Of a stretch of DNA of 64,000 bases, positions 1 through 8,454 are shown in pieces. The notes below the pieces were generated by a model that saw nothing but the letters and a program-made list of their open reading frames with translations, searched no databases and was not told the DNA's origin. Each line of letters opens with the position of its first letter. Position 1 is the stretch's first letter. Both the position numbers and the translations under genes were made by a program. Source of the stretch: Pseudomonadota bacterium (GTDB taxonomy: Bacteria; Pseudomonadota; Gammaproteobacteria; QQUJ01); the NCBI GenBank assembly GCA_008501635.1, contig QQUJ01000010.1:496001-560000 (forward strand), read 5' to 3'.

Positions 1-1
1 T

Positions 2-142
2 GCAGGAATCGCGGGTGGCTACGATCTTTCCCGCGACTACCCCGAGCTGGGTGATGCGCTGCTGGTGTGCGCCACCGAGCTGCGCACCGAGCAGGATATC
101 GAGCGCTTTGCACACGAGCTCACAGCGGTGTTGTCGGCATGA
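2..142 (+). CDS. gcvPA: Glycine dehydrogenase (decarboxylating) subunit 1, C-terminal end
   Basis: Only the last 46 residues are in the window; the frame is open from the left edge to a TGA at 140-142. The residues seen (AGIAGGYDLSRDYPELGDAL, then CATELRTEQDIERF) match the C-terminus of the alpha subunit of the two-subunit glycine decarboxylase (P protein), which releases CO2 from glycine and passes aminomethyl to GcvH lipoate. The call rests on this short match and on gcvPB lying downstream at 777. The thiol peroxidase gene at 259 sits between the two subunit genes. Confidence 0.85.
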   Translation, partial: AGIAGGYDLSRDYPELGDALLVCATELRTEQDIERFAHELTAVLSA

Positions 143-258
143 GCGGGTGCTGTGTGGATCGGTGGCAACGACGCTGGATACCGGTAACCAAGCGATTGGT
201 TTCACAGCGATCCCGAGGCTCGGAAGCTGCCTCCGGATCATTGGATGGGGTGTAAATC

Positions 259-762
259 ATGGCCACAGTGACCCGCCGGGGAGTACCCGTCAACACCAAT
301 GGCGAACTGCCGGCCGTCGGTACTACAGCGCCCGATTTTGTTCTGACGCGCGGCGATCTCAGCGACGTGTCGCTGGCTGATTTCGCCGGCAAAAAGAAGG
401 TGCTCAGTATCGTGCCCAGCCTGGACACGCCGACGTGCATCGCCTCGACACACAGATTCAACGAGAAAGCGGCGGGTCTCGACAACGCCGTGGTGCTGGT
501 GATCGCGGCTGATCTGCCCTTTGCCCAGACCCGCTTCTGCAGCGCCGAGGGAATCAATAACGTAGTGCCCCTGTCGCTGATGCGCTCGCGCAAATTTGCC
601 AAGGATTATGGTGTGCTGATGGTCGATGGACCGCTGCAGGGCATCACGGCGCGTGCCGTGGTGGTGCTCGATGAGAACAATAAGATCGTCTACACCGAAT
701 TGGTCCCTGAAATCACCCAGGAACCCGACTACGATGCAGTGCTGGCCGCTCTCGCTAATTGA
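259..762 (+). CDS. tpx: Thiol peroxidase (Tpx, atypical 2-Cys peroxiredoxin)
   Basis: A 167-residue protein, the usual Tpx length. It reduces hydrogen and alkyl peroxides with thioredoxin as electron donor; Tpx proteins are usually periplasmic or cytosolic, and no signal peptide is seen here. The peroxidatic Cys60 lies in the motif PSLDTPTC and the resolving Cys94 in TRFC, as in E. coli Tpx (Cys61 and Cys95). The N-terminal [10 protein letters not shown] segment is also typical. The gene lies 116 bp after gcvPA, and its stop is 14 bp before the preferred gcvPB ATG. It therefore interrupts the glycine cleavage genes and is probably co-transcribed with them. Confidence 0.95.
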   Translation: MATVTRRGVPVNTNGELPAVGTTAPDFVLTRGDLSDVSLADFAGKKKVLSIVPSLDTPTCIASTHRFNEKAAGLDNAVVLVIAADLPFAQTRFCSAEGINNVVPLSLMRSRKFAKDYGVLMVDGPLQGITARAVVVLDENNKIVYTELVPEITQEPDYDAVLAALAN

Positions 763-776
763 CGGAACAAGGACCT

Positions 777-2240
777 ATGCTGATCTACGAACAGTCGCAA
801 CCCGGTCGGAGCAGTCCGGCGCATACACCCCAAGGTGATTTCGATCTCTCCGCCATTCCGGCGGAACTGCGACGCACGCAGCGCGCAGCGCTGCCCGAGG
901 TCTCGGAGATGGATGCGGTCCGCCACTACACGCGGCTATCGCAGAAGAACTTCTCCATCGATACCCATTTCTATCCGCTGGGTTCGTGCACCATGAAGTA
1001 CAACCCCCGTGCCTCCAACAGCTTCGCCATGCTACCGGGATTTCTTGCGCGCCACCCGTTGGCGGCCGAGTCGTTGGGCCAGGGTTTGATGGCGTGCCTC
1101 CATGACCTGCAGGAGATACTCAAAGAGGTCACGGGCATGCGCGGCGTATCGCTCACCCCTGCGGCCGGTGCTCAGGGCGAATTTGCCGGTGTCGCGATGA
1201 TCCGCGCCTACCACCACTCGCGGGGCGACACCCGGCGTACCGAGATGCTGGTGCCCGACGCCGCCCACGGGACCAACCCGGCCACCGCCGTGATGTGCGG
1301 TTATACGGTGCGCGAGATCCCTACCGACACCGAGGGTGATGTGGATATCGAGGCGCTGAAGGCGGCGGTTGGACCGCAAACCGCGGGAATCATGCTCACC
1401 AATCCGTCGACCCTGGGCGTGTTCGAGCGGCGCATCGAGCAGATCGCCAAGATCGTCCACGGGGCGGGTGGCCTGTTGTACTACGACGGCGCCAACCTCA
1501 ACGCCATCCTCGGCAAGGTCCGCCCCGGCGATATGGGCTTCGATGTCATTCACCTGAATCTGCACAAGACCTTCTCCACGCCCCACGGCGGCGGTGGACC
1601 GGGCGCGGGCCCGGTGGGTGTGAGCGAGCGGCTGCTGCCGTATCTGCCGATCCCGATCGTCGCCAGAGAGGGTGATCGCTACCGCTGGTTGAGCAATGCG
1701 GACCGCCCGCAGAGCATTGGCCGCCTGTCGGCGTTCATGGGAAATGTGGGCGTGCAGATGCGCGCCTATATCTACGCCCTGCTGGTGGGTCGCGAGGGCA
1801 TGGAACGGGTGGCCGATTTCTCGACACTCAATGCCAACTACCTGATGGCGCGGTTGCGTGCGGCGGGATTTGATCTGGGCTTTCCGCGTCGCCGGGCGGC
1901 TCATGAGTTCATCGTCACCCTGAAAAGACCGGCCAAGGAGCTGGGCGCGACAGCCATGGATTTTGCCAAGCGCCTCCTCGACTACGGTCAGCATGCCCCG
2001 ACCACCTACTTCCCCCTGTTGGTGCCGGAATGTCTGCTGATCGAGCCCACTGAAACGGAATCGAAACAGACCTTGGATATCTTCGTCGACGCCATGGTGT
2101 CGATACTCGACGAGGCCCGTAACCAGCCCGAGATGATGAAATCAGCCCCCCACACCCAGCCGGTGCGCCGACTCGACGATGTGCGCGCCGCGCGTGAGCT
2201 GGATCTCGCCTGGCGCCCTGCGCAGAAGCAGAGCGCCTGA
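777..2240 (+). CDS. gcvPB: Glycine dehydrogenase (decarboxylating) subunit 2
   Basis: Beta subunit of the two-subunit glycine decarboxylase, about 487 residues. The PLP-binding lysine is K264 in [16 protein letters not shown], followed by the family glycine-rich stretch. The motif [16 protein letters not shown] near the N-terminus is characteristic. I chose ATG 777 ([11 protein letters not shown]) because members of this family start this way and AAGGA lies just upstream. An in-frame TTG at 759 that overlaps the tpx stop would add six residues. With gcvPA upstream it completes the P protein. dgkA starts 3 bp after the stop, suggesting one transcript. Confidence 0.95.
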   Translation: MLIYEQSQPGRSSPAHTPQGDFDLSAIPAELRRTQRAALPEVSEMDAVRHYTRLSQKNFSIDTHFYPLGSCTMKYNPRASNSFAMLPGFLARHPLAAESLGQGLMACLHDLQEILKEVTGMRGVSLTPAAGAQGEFAGVAMIRAYHHSRGDTRRTEMLVPDAAHGTNPATAVMCGYTVREIPTDTEGDVDIEALKAAVGPQTAGIMLTNPSTLGVFERRIEQIAKIVHGAGGLLYYDGANLNAILGKVRPGDMGFDVIHLNLHKTFSTPHGGGGPGAGPVGVSERLLPYLPIPIVAREGDRYRWLSNADRPQSIGRLSAFMGNVGVQMRAYIYALLVGREGMERVADFSTLNANYLMARLRAAGFDLGFPRRRAAHEFIVTLKRPAKELGATAMDFAKRLLDYGQHAPTTYFPLLVPECLLIEPTETESKQTLDIFVDAMVSILDEARNQPEMMKSAPHTQPVRRLDDVRAARELDLAWRPAQKQSA

Positions 2241-2243
2241 ACG

Positions 2244-2606
2244 GTGGCCTCGCGGGGCAACACCGGCCTCAAGCGCATCTGGCTCGCAACCGGCTATTCC
2301 CTGGCCGGTCTGCGCGCTGCTATCGCCCACGAGGCGGCCTTTCGCCAGGAATTGCTGCTGGTGGTGCTGCTCGTACCACTTGCGCTGTGGCTTGGTGAGG
2401 GCGGGACCGAATGGGCGTTGATGCTCGGCAGTCTGATGCTGGTGCTGATCGTCGAAATTCTCAATTCCGGTATCGAAGCCGCCATCGATCGTTTTGGTGA
2501 GGAACACCATCCGATCTCGGGACGCGCCAAGGATCTGGGTTCGGCGGCGGTGATGCTCTCGCTGGCCAACGTCGGGGTGATTTGGGGATTGGTCCTGTTT
2601 TTCTGA
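2244..2606 (+). CDS. dgkA: Diacylglycerol kinase (prokaryotic DgkA type)
   Basis: A 120-residue integral membrane kinase that phosphorylates diacylglycerol to phosphatidic acid, recycling lipid left by periplasmic glucan and LPS modification. It aligns closely with E. coli DgkA: GYSLAGLRAAIAHEAAFRQE at the N-terminus, the signature VEILNSGIEAAIDR, and SGRAKDLGSAAV before the last membrane helix. Three hydrophobic helices are visible. The start is GTG, 3 bp after gcvPB, so translational coupling is likely. The catalytic Glu of the EAAFRQE and VEILNS motifs is intact. Confidence 0.95.
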   Translation: MASRGNTGLKRIWLATGYSLAGLRAAIAHEAAFRQELLLVVLLVPLALWLGEGGTEWALMLGSLMLVLIVEILNSGIEAAIDRFGEEHHPISGRAKDLGSAAVMLSLANVGVIWGLVLFF

Positions 2607-2690
2607 GGTGACGTACTGCCGATCACCCGCGACTCGGTGTCGTTCTGCGCCGAAACCGGCAACAGCCGGGCAGGGGCGCCCCCCCTTGAA

Positions 2691-2727
2691 TTAAAAAAGG
2701 GGCGAGGGCTCTGGCCATCGCCCCTTT
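2691..2727 (-). terminator. Rho-independent terminator of the zinc-ribbon gene
   Basis: A perfect 10-bp stem (AAAGGGGCGA at 2696-2705 pairing with TCGCCCCTTT at 2718-2727) encloses a 12-nt loop. Read on the minus strand it is followed by six T residues (2693-2698, partly in the stem) and then AATTC. It lies 34 bp beyond the stop of the minus-strand gene at 2761-2955 and may also stop readthrough from dgkA. Confidence 0.85.
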
Positions 2728-2760
2728 CCAGGGTGTGTCGTCAGGTACCGGGTGTAACGT

Positions 2761-2955
2761 TCAAACCGGGCAAGACATGTCCTGGCCGCAGCACATCGGC
2801 GATTTCACCTTGCCGTGACCATCGGGGCATTCGGAAATATGCACGGTTTTGCCATCGGCCGTGGCGAGTGTGCTGTGCCGGAGCTCTTTGCCGCATTTGC
2901 CGCATGTCATCGTGCCGATGCTCATACCGCATTTTTCGCAGGTGTAGGCTGCCAT
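2761..2955 (-). CDS. Small zinc-ribbon-like protein
   Basis: A 64-residue protein with two closely spaced CxxC knuckles near the N-terminus (CEKCGM and CGKCGK), a further Cys in SECPDG, and a CCGQDMSC tail. The cysteine pattern suggests one or two structural zinc sites; the exact role is unknown. I chose ATG 2955 (MAAYTCEKC) because GAGGAG lies just upstream on the minus strand; an upstream in-frame ATG at 3000 would add a 15-residue leader without cysteines. Its own terminator follows at 2691-2727. Similar short proteins are common in proteobacteria and usually annotated as hypothetical. Confidence 0.75.
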   Translation of the reverse strand: MAAYTCEKCGMSIGTMTCGKCGKELRHSTLATADGKTVHISECPDGHGKVKSPMCCGQDMSCPV

Positions 2956-3197
2956 GATGGTTTCTCCTCGCTGTGTTTTCATGATGAAAGTCAATTTCAT
3001 GAAAGTATAGATAACTAATTTTCAGTCTCCAACTTTATTGAGCCGTGTTGGTTTAAACCCGGTCTATGGAGCGGCACGTTTTGTTCGGCAGGCATCGCTA
3101 TCCGGCGCGGACCCTCCTAAAATGAAGTCACCGAAATATCGGGTTGGTTCGGGCGGGACCCTGGCAAAACGGGTAGAACATCGAGGGGAGGAACGGT

Positions 3198-3836
3198 ATG
3201 GCTGACCCCGCTACGCGCGATTACTGTCTACGGCACCCACGGCAGATCATCAGGATCTTCGGTTTGGGTGTCTATCTGCGGATGATGCTCGATTCGCGCA
3301 AGAGCCTGCTCGAGGCGGTCTCCGAGGCCCAGGCCCGGCATGGGATCGCACTGCCCGGGCAACCGGGCAATGCCTACCGTATCGCGTCGGTCATCGAGTT
3401 TCGCGTAGCGCGAATCTACGGATTGCTGGCGCAGCGTTTTACCGCTACACCAGCGCTCCATGAGTTCTACCGTGAATTGCAGGCCGAGGAGGAGGAGCAT
3501 GGACGGCTGATGCTGCTTTGTATGTACACGGCGACCAATGCACCCCTCCTCGGCTACATTCCGACGCTGCGCGATCACGATATCCGGCAGACGCTCCGCG
3601 AACTGCGCTCCATTCAGGCCAAAGCCCCGCAGTTGACGCTCGATGAGGCACTCGCGGTCACCGAGGAGTTGGAGATGAGCGAGATCAATACCATCTTCGA
3701 AAAGTTACTGGCCCAGACACAGCATCCGGCCACGTATTTCTTTCGTGAGCTCATGGGATCGGCGGAGGGGCACGCAGAAAGTGTGCCGCGGCGGATCCGG
3801 GAATTGCGGGCATCGTTGGGGCTCGCCGGCAATTAG
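3198..3836 (+). CDS. Ferritin-like (rubrerythrin-type) protein, function unknown
   Basis: A 212-residue soluble, mostly helical protein. The ligand pattern suggests a four-helix diiron bundle. VIEFRVARIYGLL offers the first Glu, EEEEHG an ExxH pair, EELEMSEIN a third-helix Glu, and AEGHAES a fourth-helix Glu/His, although the last is ExH rather than the usual ExxH. If the assignment is right it could bind two iron atoms for peroxide reduction or iron storage. The start ATG has GGGGAGGA upstream. It lies alone between the zinc-ribbon gene and the PfkB kinase. The family call is an inference from the motif pattern only. Confidence 0.6.
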   Translation: MADPATRDYCLRHPRQIIRIFGLGVYLRMMLDSRKSLLEAVSEAQARHGIALPGQPGNAYRIASVIEFRVARIYGLLAQRFTATPALHEFYRELQAEEEEHGRLMLLCMYTATNAPLLGYIPTLRDHDIRQTLRELRSIQAKAPQLTLDEALAVTEELEMSEINTIFEKLLAQTQHPATYFFRELMGSAEGHAESVPRRIRELRASLGLAGN

Positions 3837-3900
3837 ACTATCACCCTCCCTCCCGTTACCATGACCCCCCTTTGGTCTCCAGTTTGAAGAAGGGCGAACC

Positions 3901-4836
3901 ATGTCGGCGCTGATCTGCGGGTCTATCGCTTACGACACCATCATGGTGTTTCAGGATCAATTCAAGAACCATATCATTCCCGACAAGGTACACATCCTTA
4001 ACGTTTCGTTCCTGGTGCCCGAGATGCGCCGCGAGTTTGGCGGTTGTGCGGGCAATATCGCTTACAACTTGCAACTCCTGGGCGAGAGAGCGTTGCCCAT
4101 GGCGACTGTGGGGCGGGATTTCGGACCCTATGCCGAGTGGATGAACCAATGCGGCATCGCTACCGATCACATCAAAGTGATAGAGGGTGCCTACACCGCG
4201 CAGGCCTACATCACGACCGATCTCGATGCCAATCAGATCACCGCCTTCCATCCGGGTGCCATGCAGGAGTCGCATGCCAACCAAGTGGCTGTGGGGGGCG
4301 ACGTGACGATCGGGATGGTTTCACCCGATGGACGCCAGGGCATGCTGGATCACGCCGAGCAGTTTGCGGCGTCGGGCATTCCCTTTATTTTCGATCCCGG
4401 GCAGGGGATGCCGCTCTTCAGTGGCGAGGAGTTGTTGCGATTTGTCGATCTGGCCAGCTGGGTGGCGGTAAACGATTACGAGTGCGAATTGTTGCAGGAG
4501 CGCACCAATCATTCGCTGAAAGACCTCGCCAATCGTGTCGAGGCGATGATCGTGACCCGTGGGGGCGAAGGGTCCCAGATCAACGCCGCAGGCCGTCAGA
4601 TCGACATTCCCCCGGTGATGAGCGCCGCTGCCGTGGATCCGACCGGCTGTGGAGACGCCTATCGCGCGGGGCTGCTGTTTGGCCTGATGAACCAACTCGA
4701 TTGGGAGGCGACCGGACGCATCGCCTCGCTGTTGGGTACGATCAAGGTGGAACACCACGGCACCCAGAATCACCATTTCACTCGCGACGAATTTTTCGAT
4801 CGCTTCGAAAAAGCCTACGGATTTCGCCCGGCGTAG
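3901..4836 (+). CDS. PfkB-family carbohydrate/nucleoside kinase
   Basis: A 311-residue kinase of the ribokinase superfamily. The N-terminal ICGSIAYDTIM and FGGCAGNIAYNLQLLG form the sugar-binding side. The C-terminal anion-hole signature is DPTGCGDAYRAG (residues 246-257) with D252 as the catalytic base; Cys replaces the common Ala of GAGD, which is tolerated in adenosine-kinase-like members. The substrate cannot be read from sequence; adenosine or ribose are the best guesses. It ends 13 bp before the glycosyltransferase gene at 4850, so it may head the arabinose operon, where a ribose- or nucleoside-salvaging kinase could feed PRPP. That link is an inference. Confidence 0.8.
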   Translation: MSALICGSIAYDTIMVFQDQFKNHIIPDKVHILNVSFLVPEMRREFGGCAGNIAYNLQLLGERALPMATVGRDFGPYAEWMNQCGIATDHIKVIEGAYTAQAYITTDLDANQITAFHPGAMQESHANQVAVGGDVTIGMVSPDGRQGMLDHAEQFAASGIPFIFDPGQGMPLFSGEELLRFVDLASWVAVNDYECELLQERTNHSLKDLANRVEAMIVTRGGEGSQINAAGRQIDIPPVMSAAAVDPTGCGDAYRAGLLFGLMNQLDWEATGRIASLLGTIKVEHHGTQNHHFTRDEFFDRFEKAYGFRPA

Positions 4837-4849
4837 TAATCGGTCGCGC

Positions 4850-6358
4850 ATGATCAGCGAGCGAAATTTTCTCCGCTGCATTACCGTTACGGTCGTCGTC
4901 CGACTGATTCTCGCCTTCGCCTTGCCCGTGACGGGTGACGAGGCTTATTTTTTTCTTTGGGCCAGGCATCTCGATTACGGTTACTACGATCACCCACCGA
5001 TGGTGGCGTGGTGGCTCGCTGCGTTGCTCAAACTGAGCAGCGCGGAGTTTGTATTGCGCTTGCCCGCCGTTGTTGTCCCGCTGTTGCTGGGGTATGGGAT
5101 TTATCGTTTTCTCGAACCCTACAATAATGAACAGGCGCGATGGGTCACACTGCTGTTCCTGTTCACGCCGGTCTATCTGGTGCTGCCGATTACCACCACC
5201 GATACGCCGTTGCTGCTCTTCGTGTTCTTGTCGGTTTTTGCTTTGACACAAGCATGGGTGCACGAGCGTGGCTGGCGCTATTTGTTGTCGGGACTTCTGC
5301 TCGGGTTGGCATTTCTCGCCAAGTACTTTGCCGTGCTGTTGGGTATCGCTTATCTTGCCGCCTTCGTTCTCACAGCCGATGGGCGTCGTCGCTGGCGCGG
5401 TTTGGTGCTTTTGACCCTGGGTGTCCTTCCGGCCGCATTGCTCAATACGGTGTGGAACTATTTCAACTGCTGGGACAATATCCTTTTCAATCTCTTCAAT
5501 CGCAACACCGAAAGCGCGTTCTCGTGGGACAAGCCGGCGTTGTTCCTGCTGGTACAGCTGTATCTGTTGACACCGGTATTGCTCTACTACGCGGCTCGCA
5601 ACGCGCGGTGGTTGACGTGGCGCGCCGGCCAAGGGGAATTCGTGATACCTGCTTTTGCGGCGCTGGTGCCGCTGGGGCTGCTGTTTCTTGTCTCTCTGCG
5701 GCGTGAGGTGGGATTGCATTGGGTGCTTGCCTTCTACCCGTTTCTCTATCTGTTGCTCGGTGCCGGATTGAAGCGCAAGCAGCTGCAACGTGCCACCGCC
5801 TTTATGATCATATTTGGGTTGTTGCACGCGGTCGTGCTGGTTGCTTTGTCGGTGGTGCCGGTTACGGTTTGGCGTGCTGCCAAGGCGTACCCCGAGATCG
5901 TCTTTCTATTGCACACAGAGGAGGTGGCCCAGGCGCTCGATGCCATCGATGACAAGAGCGCACTCTTCACCACCAGTTACACGCCTGCGGCCATGTTGAC
6001 CCATCGGATCGATCGTCCTGTGGGTGTGTTCGGAGTTGGCTCTCGTTACGCGCGGCAGGATGATATGCTTACCGACTTTCGAAAGTTGAACGGAAAAGAT
6101 GCGATGATTCTGGCGTCGTCGCAGGATGCATTGACCCGGTACACGGTCTATTTCGACCGCGTTGAGAGGCGCACGATCGAGCTGCGCGGTGCGACGTTCG
6201 CCGTAATGGTGGGCCGCGGTTTCGATTATGCGCGCTATCGACAGGGCGTGTTGAGCGAGATTCGCGATCGCTACTACCAGATACCTGATTGGCTGCCCGT
6301 TGGCGGCTGTGGATTTCTCGAAGCCTATTTCCCCGAACACCGGGAGACGATGAACTGA
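4850..6358 (+). CDS. GT-C fold glycosyltransferase, family 39/83-like (ArnT/PMT type)
   Basis: A 502-residue polytopic membrane protein with about 11-12 hydrophobic helices. It has the first-loop acidic motif GDEAYFFLWARHLDYGYYDH (DE at residues 30-31) typical of dolichyl- or undecaprenyl-phosphate-sugar transferases. Such enzymes take a sugar from a polyprenyl phosphate carrier on the periplasmic side and attach it to protein or lipid. A soluble C-terminal part of roughly 120 residues follows the helices. It is followed 1 bp later by the DprE1-like gene. In this context the donor is likely to be the polyprenyl-phospho-arabinose made by the downstream genes; the acceptor is unknown. Confidence 0.85.
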   Translation: MISERNFLRCITVTVVVRLILAFALPVTGDEAYFFLWARHLDYGYYDHPPMVAWWLAALLKLSSAEFVLRLPAVVVPLLLGYGIYRFLEPYNNEQARWVTLLFLFTPVYLVLPITTTDTPLLLFVFLSVFALTQAWVHERGWRYLLSGLLLGLAFLAKYFAVLLGIAYLAAFVLTADGRRRWRGLVLLTLGVLPAALLNTVWNYFNCWDNILFNLFNRNTESAFSWDKPALFLLVQLYLLTPVLLYYAARNARWLTWRAGQGEFVIPAFAALVPLGLLFLVSLRREVGLHWVLAFYPFLYLLLGAGLKRKQLQRATAFMIIFGLLHAVVLVALSVVPVTVWRAAKAYPEIVFLLHTEEVAQALDAIDDKSALFTTSYTPAAMLTHRIDRPVGVFGVGSRYARQDDMLTDFRKLNGKDAMILASSQDALTRYTVYFDRVERRTIELRGATFAVMVGRGFDYARYRQGVLSEIRDRYYQIPDWLPVGGCGFLEAYFPEHRETMN

Positions 6359-6359
6359 G

Positions 6360-7715
6360 ATGGGTGTGCTGCGCAAATCGATTGCCGGATGGGGGCGCTA
6401 TCCGGTGCAGACCTGCGAACTGCAACGCCCCGAATCGCCTGCCGGTTTGCACAACGATGATGCGCCGCGAATCGCTCGCGGTCTGGGGCGCAGCTATGGT
6501 GACGCCGCGCTCAACGACGAGGGTCGCGTGCTGCTCACCGAGCGTCTCAATCGCCTGCTGAGTTTCGATGCAAACAAAGGATTATTGCGCGCTGAGTCCG
6601 GTACAACCCTGGCCGAGATCCTGCGTCTCTTCGTGCCGCGCGGATGGTTTCCCGTTGTAGTACCGGGGACACGGCACGTCACGCTCGGGGGTTGCGTGGC
6701 AGCCGATGTGCACGGGAAGAATCATCATCGGGATGGGGCTTTCTCACAACACCTCACCGATCTGCAGTTGGTCACGGCCGCGGGCAGGCGCCTGCGGTGC
6801 TCGCCTACCCGCGAGAAAGAGGCTTTCTGGGCGACGGTGGGAGGTATGGGATTGACCGGAGTCATTGCCGAGGTGGGTATCCGCATGCGACCGATCGACA
6901 GCGCCTATCTGGTGGCCGAGCACCAACCCACCGCTGACCTCGATCAGACCCTCGCCTACCTCGATGACAACAGCTTCGACGATGAGTACACCGTCGCCTG
7001 GCTCGATGGATTGGCCACCGGTGCTTCGCTGGGCCGTGGCGTCTTCATGCGCGGCCACCATGCCGCGGTGTCGGAGCTGCCGGCGCGGCTGCGCGATCAA
7101 CCGTTGGCGATATCAGATCGCGGGACGCGGCGGGTACCGATGAATCTTCCCAGCGGACTGCTTCATCCGGCCCTGTTGCGGATCTTCAACAGCATTTATT
7201 ACCAACGGCAGGGGGCGCGTCGACAGCCCTTCGTGGTCGATTACAGCCGATTTTTCCATCCGCTCGATGCGCTCGACGATTGGAACCGGCTCTACGGTAA
7301 ACGCGGCTTTCTTCAGTATCAGTGCGCGGTGCCGGCCGCTGGCGGTGTCGAGGTGTTGAGAGAGATCCTGCGGCGTCTGGCAGAGGCGGGGTACGGCTCG
7401 TTTCTGGCGGTGCTCAAGAAATTCGGCGCAGCGAGCAAAGGGATGCTCTCCTTTCCCGTGCCGGGCTACACGTTGGCAGTGGATATTCCGCGCCGCGGCG
7501 AGACGTTATTGGCGCTGCTCGACGAACTGGATGATCGGGTCGCGGGGTGTGGTGGCCGTGTTTACCTCGCCAAGGATGCGCGCCTCAGTCCCGTAGCGTT
7601 TCGCAGGATGTATCCGCGCTTTGCTGAATGGCACGCGATCAAGCAGCGCCTCGACCCGCATCAGCGTTTCAGTTCCAGTCTGTCGCGGCGGTTGCGCCTG
7701 GAGGCGGGGCCATGA
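6360..7715 (+). CDS. FAD-dependent oxidase, DprE1-like (decaprenylphosphoryl-ribose 2-epimerase subunit)
   Basis: A 451-residue FAD-linked oxidoreductase of the vanillyl-alcohol-oxidase superfamily. GRSYGD (43-48) and HGKNHH (118-123) match the FAD-binding motifs of mycobacterial DprE1, and the C-terminal VYLAKDARLSP and FRRMYPRFAEW segments match too. In mycobacteria DprE1 oxidises the 2'-OH of decaprenylphosphoryl-ribose; the ketone is then reduced by DprE2. The position equal to the benzothiazinone-reactive Cys387 of M. tuberculosis appears to be Ala373 (PGYTLAVDIP). The gene overlaps the DprE2-like gene at ATGA (7712-7715), which indicates translational coupling of the two half-reactions. 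Confidence 0.85.
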   Translation: MGVLRKSIAGWGRYPVQTCELQRPESPAGLHNDDAPRIARGLGRSYGDAALNDEGRVLLTERLNRLLSFDANKGLLRAESGTTLAEILRLFVPRGWFPVVVPGTRHVTLGGCVAADVHGKNHHRDGAFSQHLTDLQLVTAAGRRLRCSPTREKEAFWATVGGMGLTGVIAEVGIRMRPIDSAYLVAEHQPTADLDQTLAYLDDNSFDDEYTVAWLDGLATGASLGRGVFMRGHHAAVSELPARLRDQPLAISDRGTRRVPMNLPSGLLHPALLRIFNSIYYQRQGARRQPFVVDYSRFFHPLDALDDWNRLYGKRGFLQYQCAVPAAGGVEVLREILRRLAEAGYGSFLAVLKKFGAASKGMLSFPVPGYTLAVDIPRRGETLLALLDELDDRVAGCGGRVYLAKDARLSPVAFRRMYPRFAEWHAIKQRLDPHQRFSSSLSRRLRLEAGP

Positions 7716-8452
7716 GTGGCGCGGTGCTGGTGTTGGGTGCGACTTCGGCCATCGCGCGGGGTTGTGCCGCCGCTTTTGCCGCGCGCGGTCACGCGCTCTA
7801 TCTCGCCGGACGCAACGGTGAGGAGCTGAAGCGCCTGGCGGCCGATTTGCAGATCCGCTACGGGGTGCGCGTAGAAACCGGCCGGCTTGACGCGCTGGCC
7901 GTCAAAGCGCATGGGAAGTTTATTGATCAGGTGATCGCTGTGATGGGTGACCTGACGGGGGTTGTGTCGGCCCTGGGTGATTTGGGAGACCCGGACCACG
8001 ATGCACGCGATCCGCTCGCGGTCGTACACGCCATCGACGTTAATTTTACCGGTGTCGCGTCACTGCTTACGCATTGTTCGAACTATCTGGAGCAACAGGG
8101 TCGAGGTTTCATCATTGGCATTACCTCGGTTGCGGGTGATCGTGGACGCCAGAGCAATTATCCCTATGGTGCGGCCAAAGGCGGATTGAGTCTGTTCCTG
8201 CAGGGGTTGCGAAATCGTCTTTACGCCAGCGGCGTGCGCGTGGTCACCATTAAACCGGGGTTCGTGGATACAGCGATGACTTATGGAATGCCGGGGCTCT
8301 TCCTGGTGGCCGATCCGCAGGTGGTGGGGAGACGCATCGCGCGCGCAGTGGAGGGGCGCGCCGATGTGTTCTATGTGCCCTGGTTCTGGCGCTATATTCT
8401 GCTGATCATACGCGCCATTCCGGAAGCACTGTTCAAGCGCCTGAAGCTCTGA
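7712..8452 (+). CDS. Short-chain dehydrogenase, DprE2-like ketoreductase
   Basis: A 246-residue SDR. The nucleotide-binding motif is the GATSAIARG variant of TGxxxGxG at the N-terminus, and the catalytic YxxxK is in YPYGAAKGG with an upstream Ser in GITSVAGD. It ends with a hydrophobic segment near the C-terminus, as in DprE2-type SDRs. The expected reaction is NAD(P)H reduction of the 2-keto intermediate to polyprenylphosphoryl-arabinose. I chose ATG 7712 because it overlaps the preceding stop and matches the family start; a longer frame upstream lies inside the DprE1-like gene. Assignment as DprE2 rests on both homology and gene order. Confidence 0.85.
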   Translation: MSGAVLVLGATSAIARGCAAAFAARGHALYLAGRNGEELKRLAADLQIRYGVRVETGRLDALAVKAHGKFIDQVIAVMGDLTGVVSALGDLGDPDHDARDPLAVVHAIDVNFTGVASLLTHCSNYLEQQGRGFIIGITSVAGDRGRQSNYPYGAAKGGLSLFLQGLRNRLYASGVRVVTIKPGFVDTAMTYGMPGLFLVADPQVVGRRIARAVEGRADVFYVPWFWRYILLIIRAIPEALFKRLKL

Positions 8453-8454
8453 TC

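Noticed and set aside
1032-1994. Long open frame on the minus strand opposite gcvPB
   Set aside because: It is antisense to a well-matched gene, is rich in His/Arg/Gln as expected for a GC-rich shadow frame, and matches no family.
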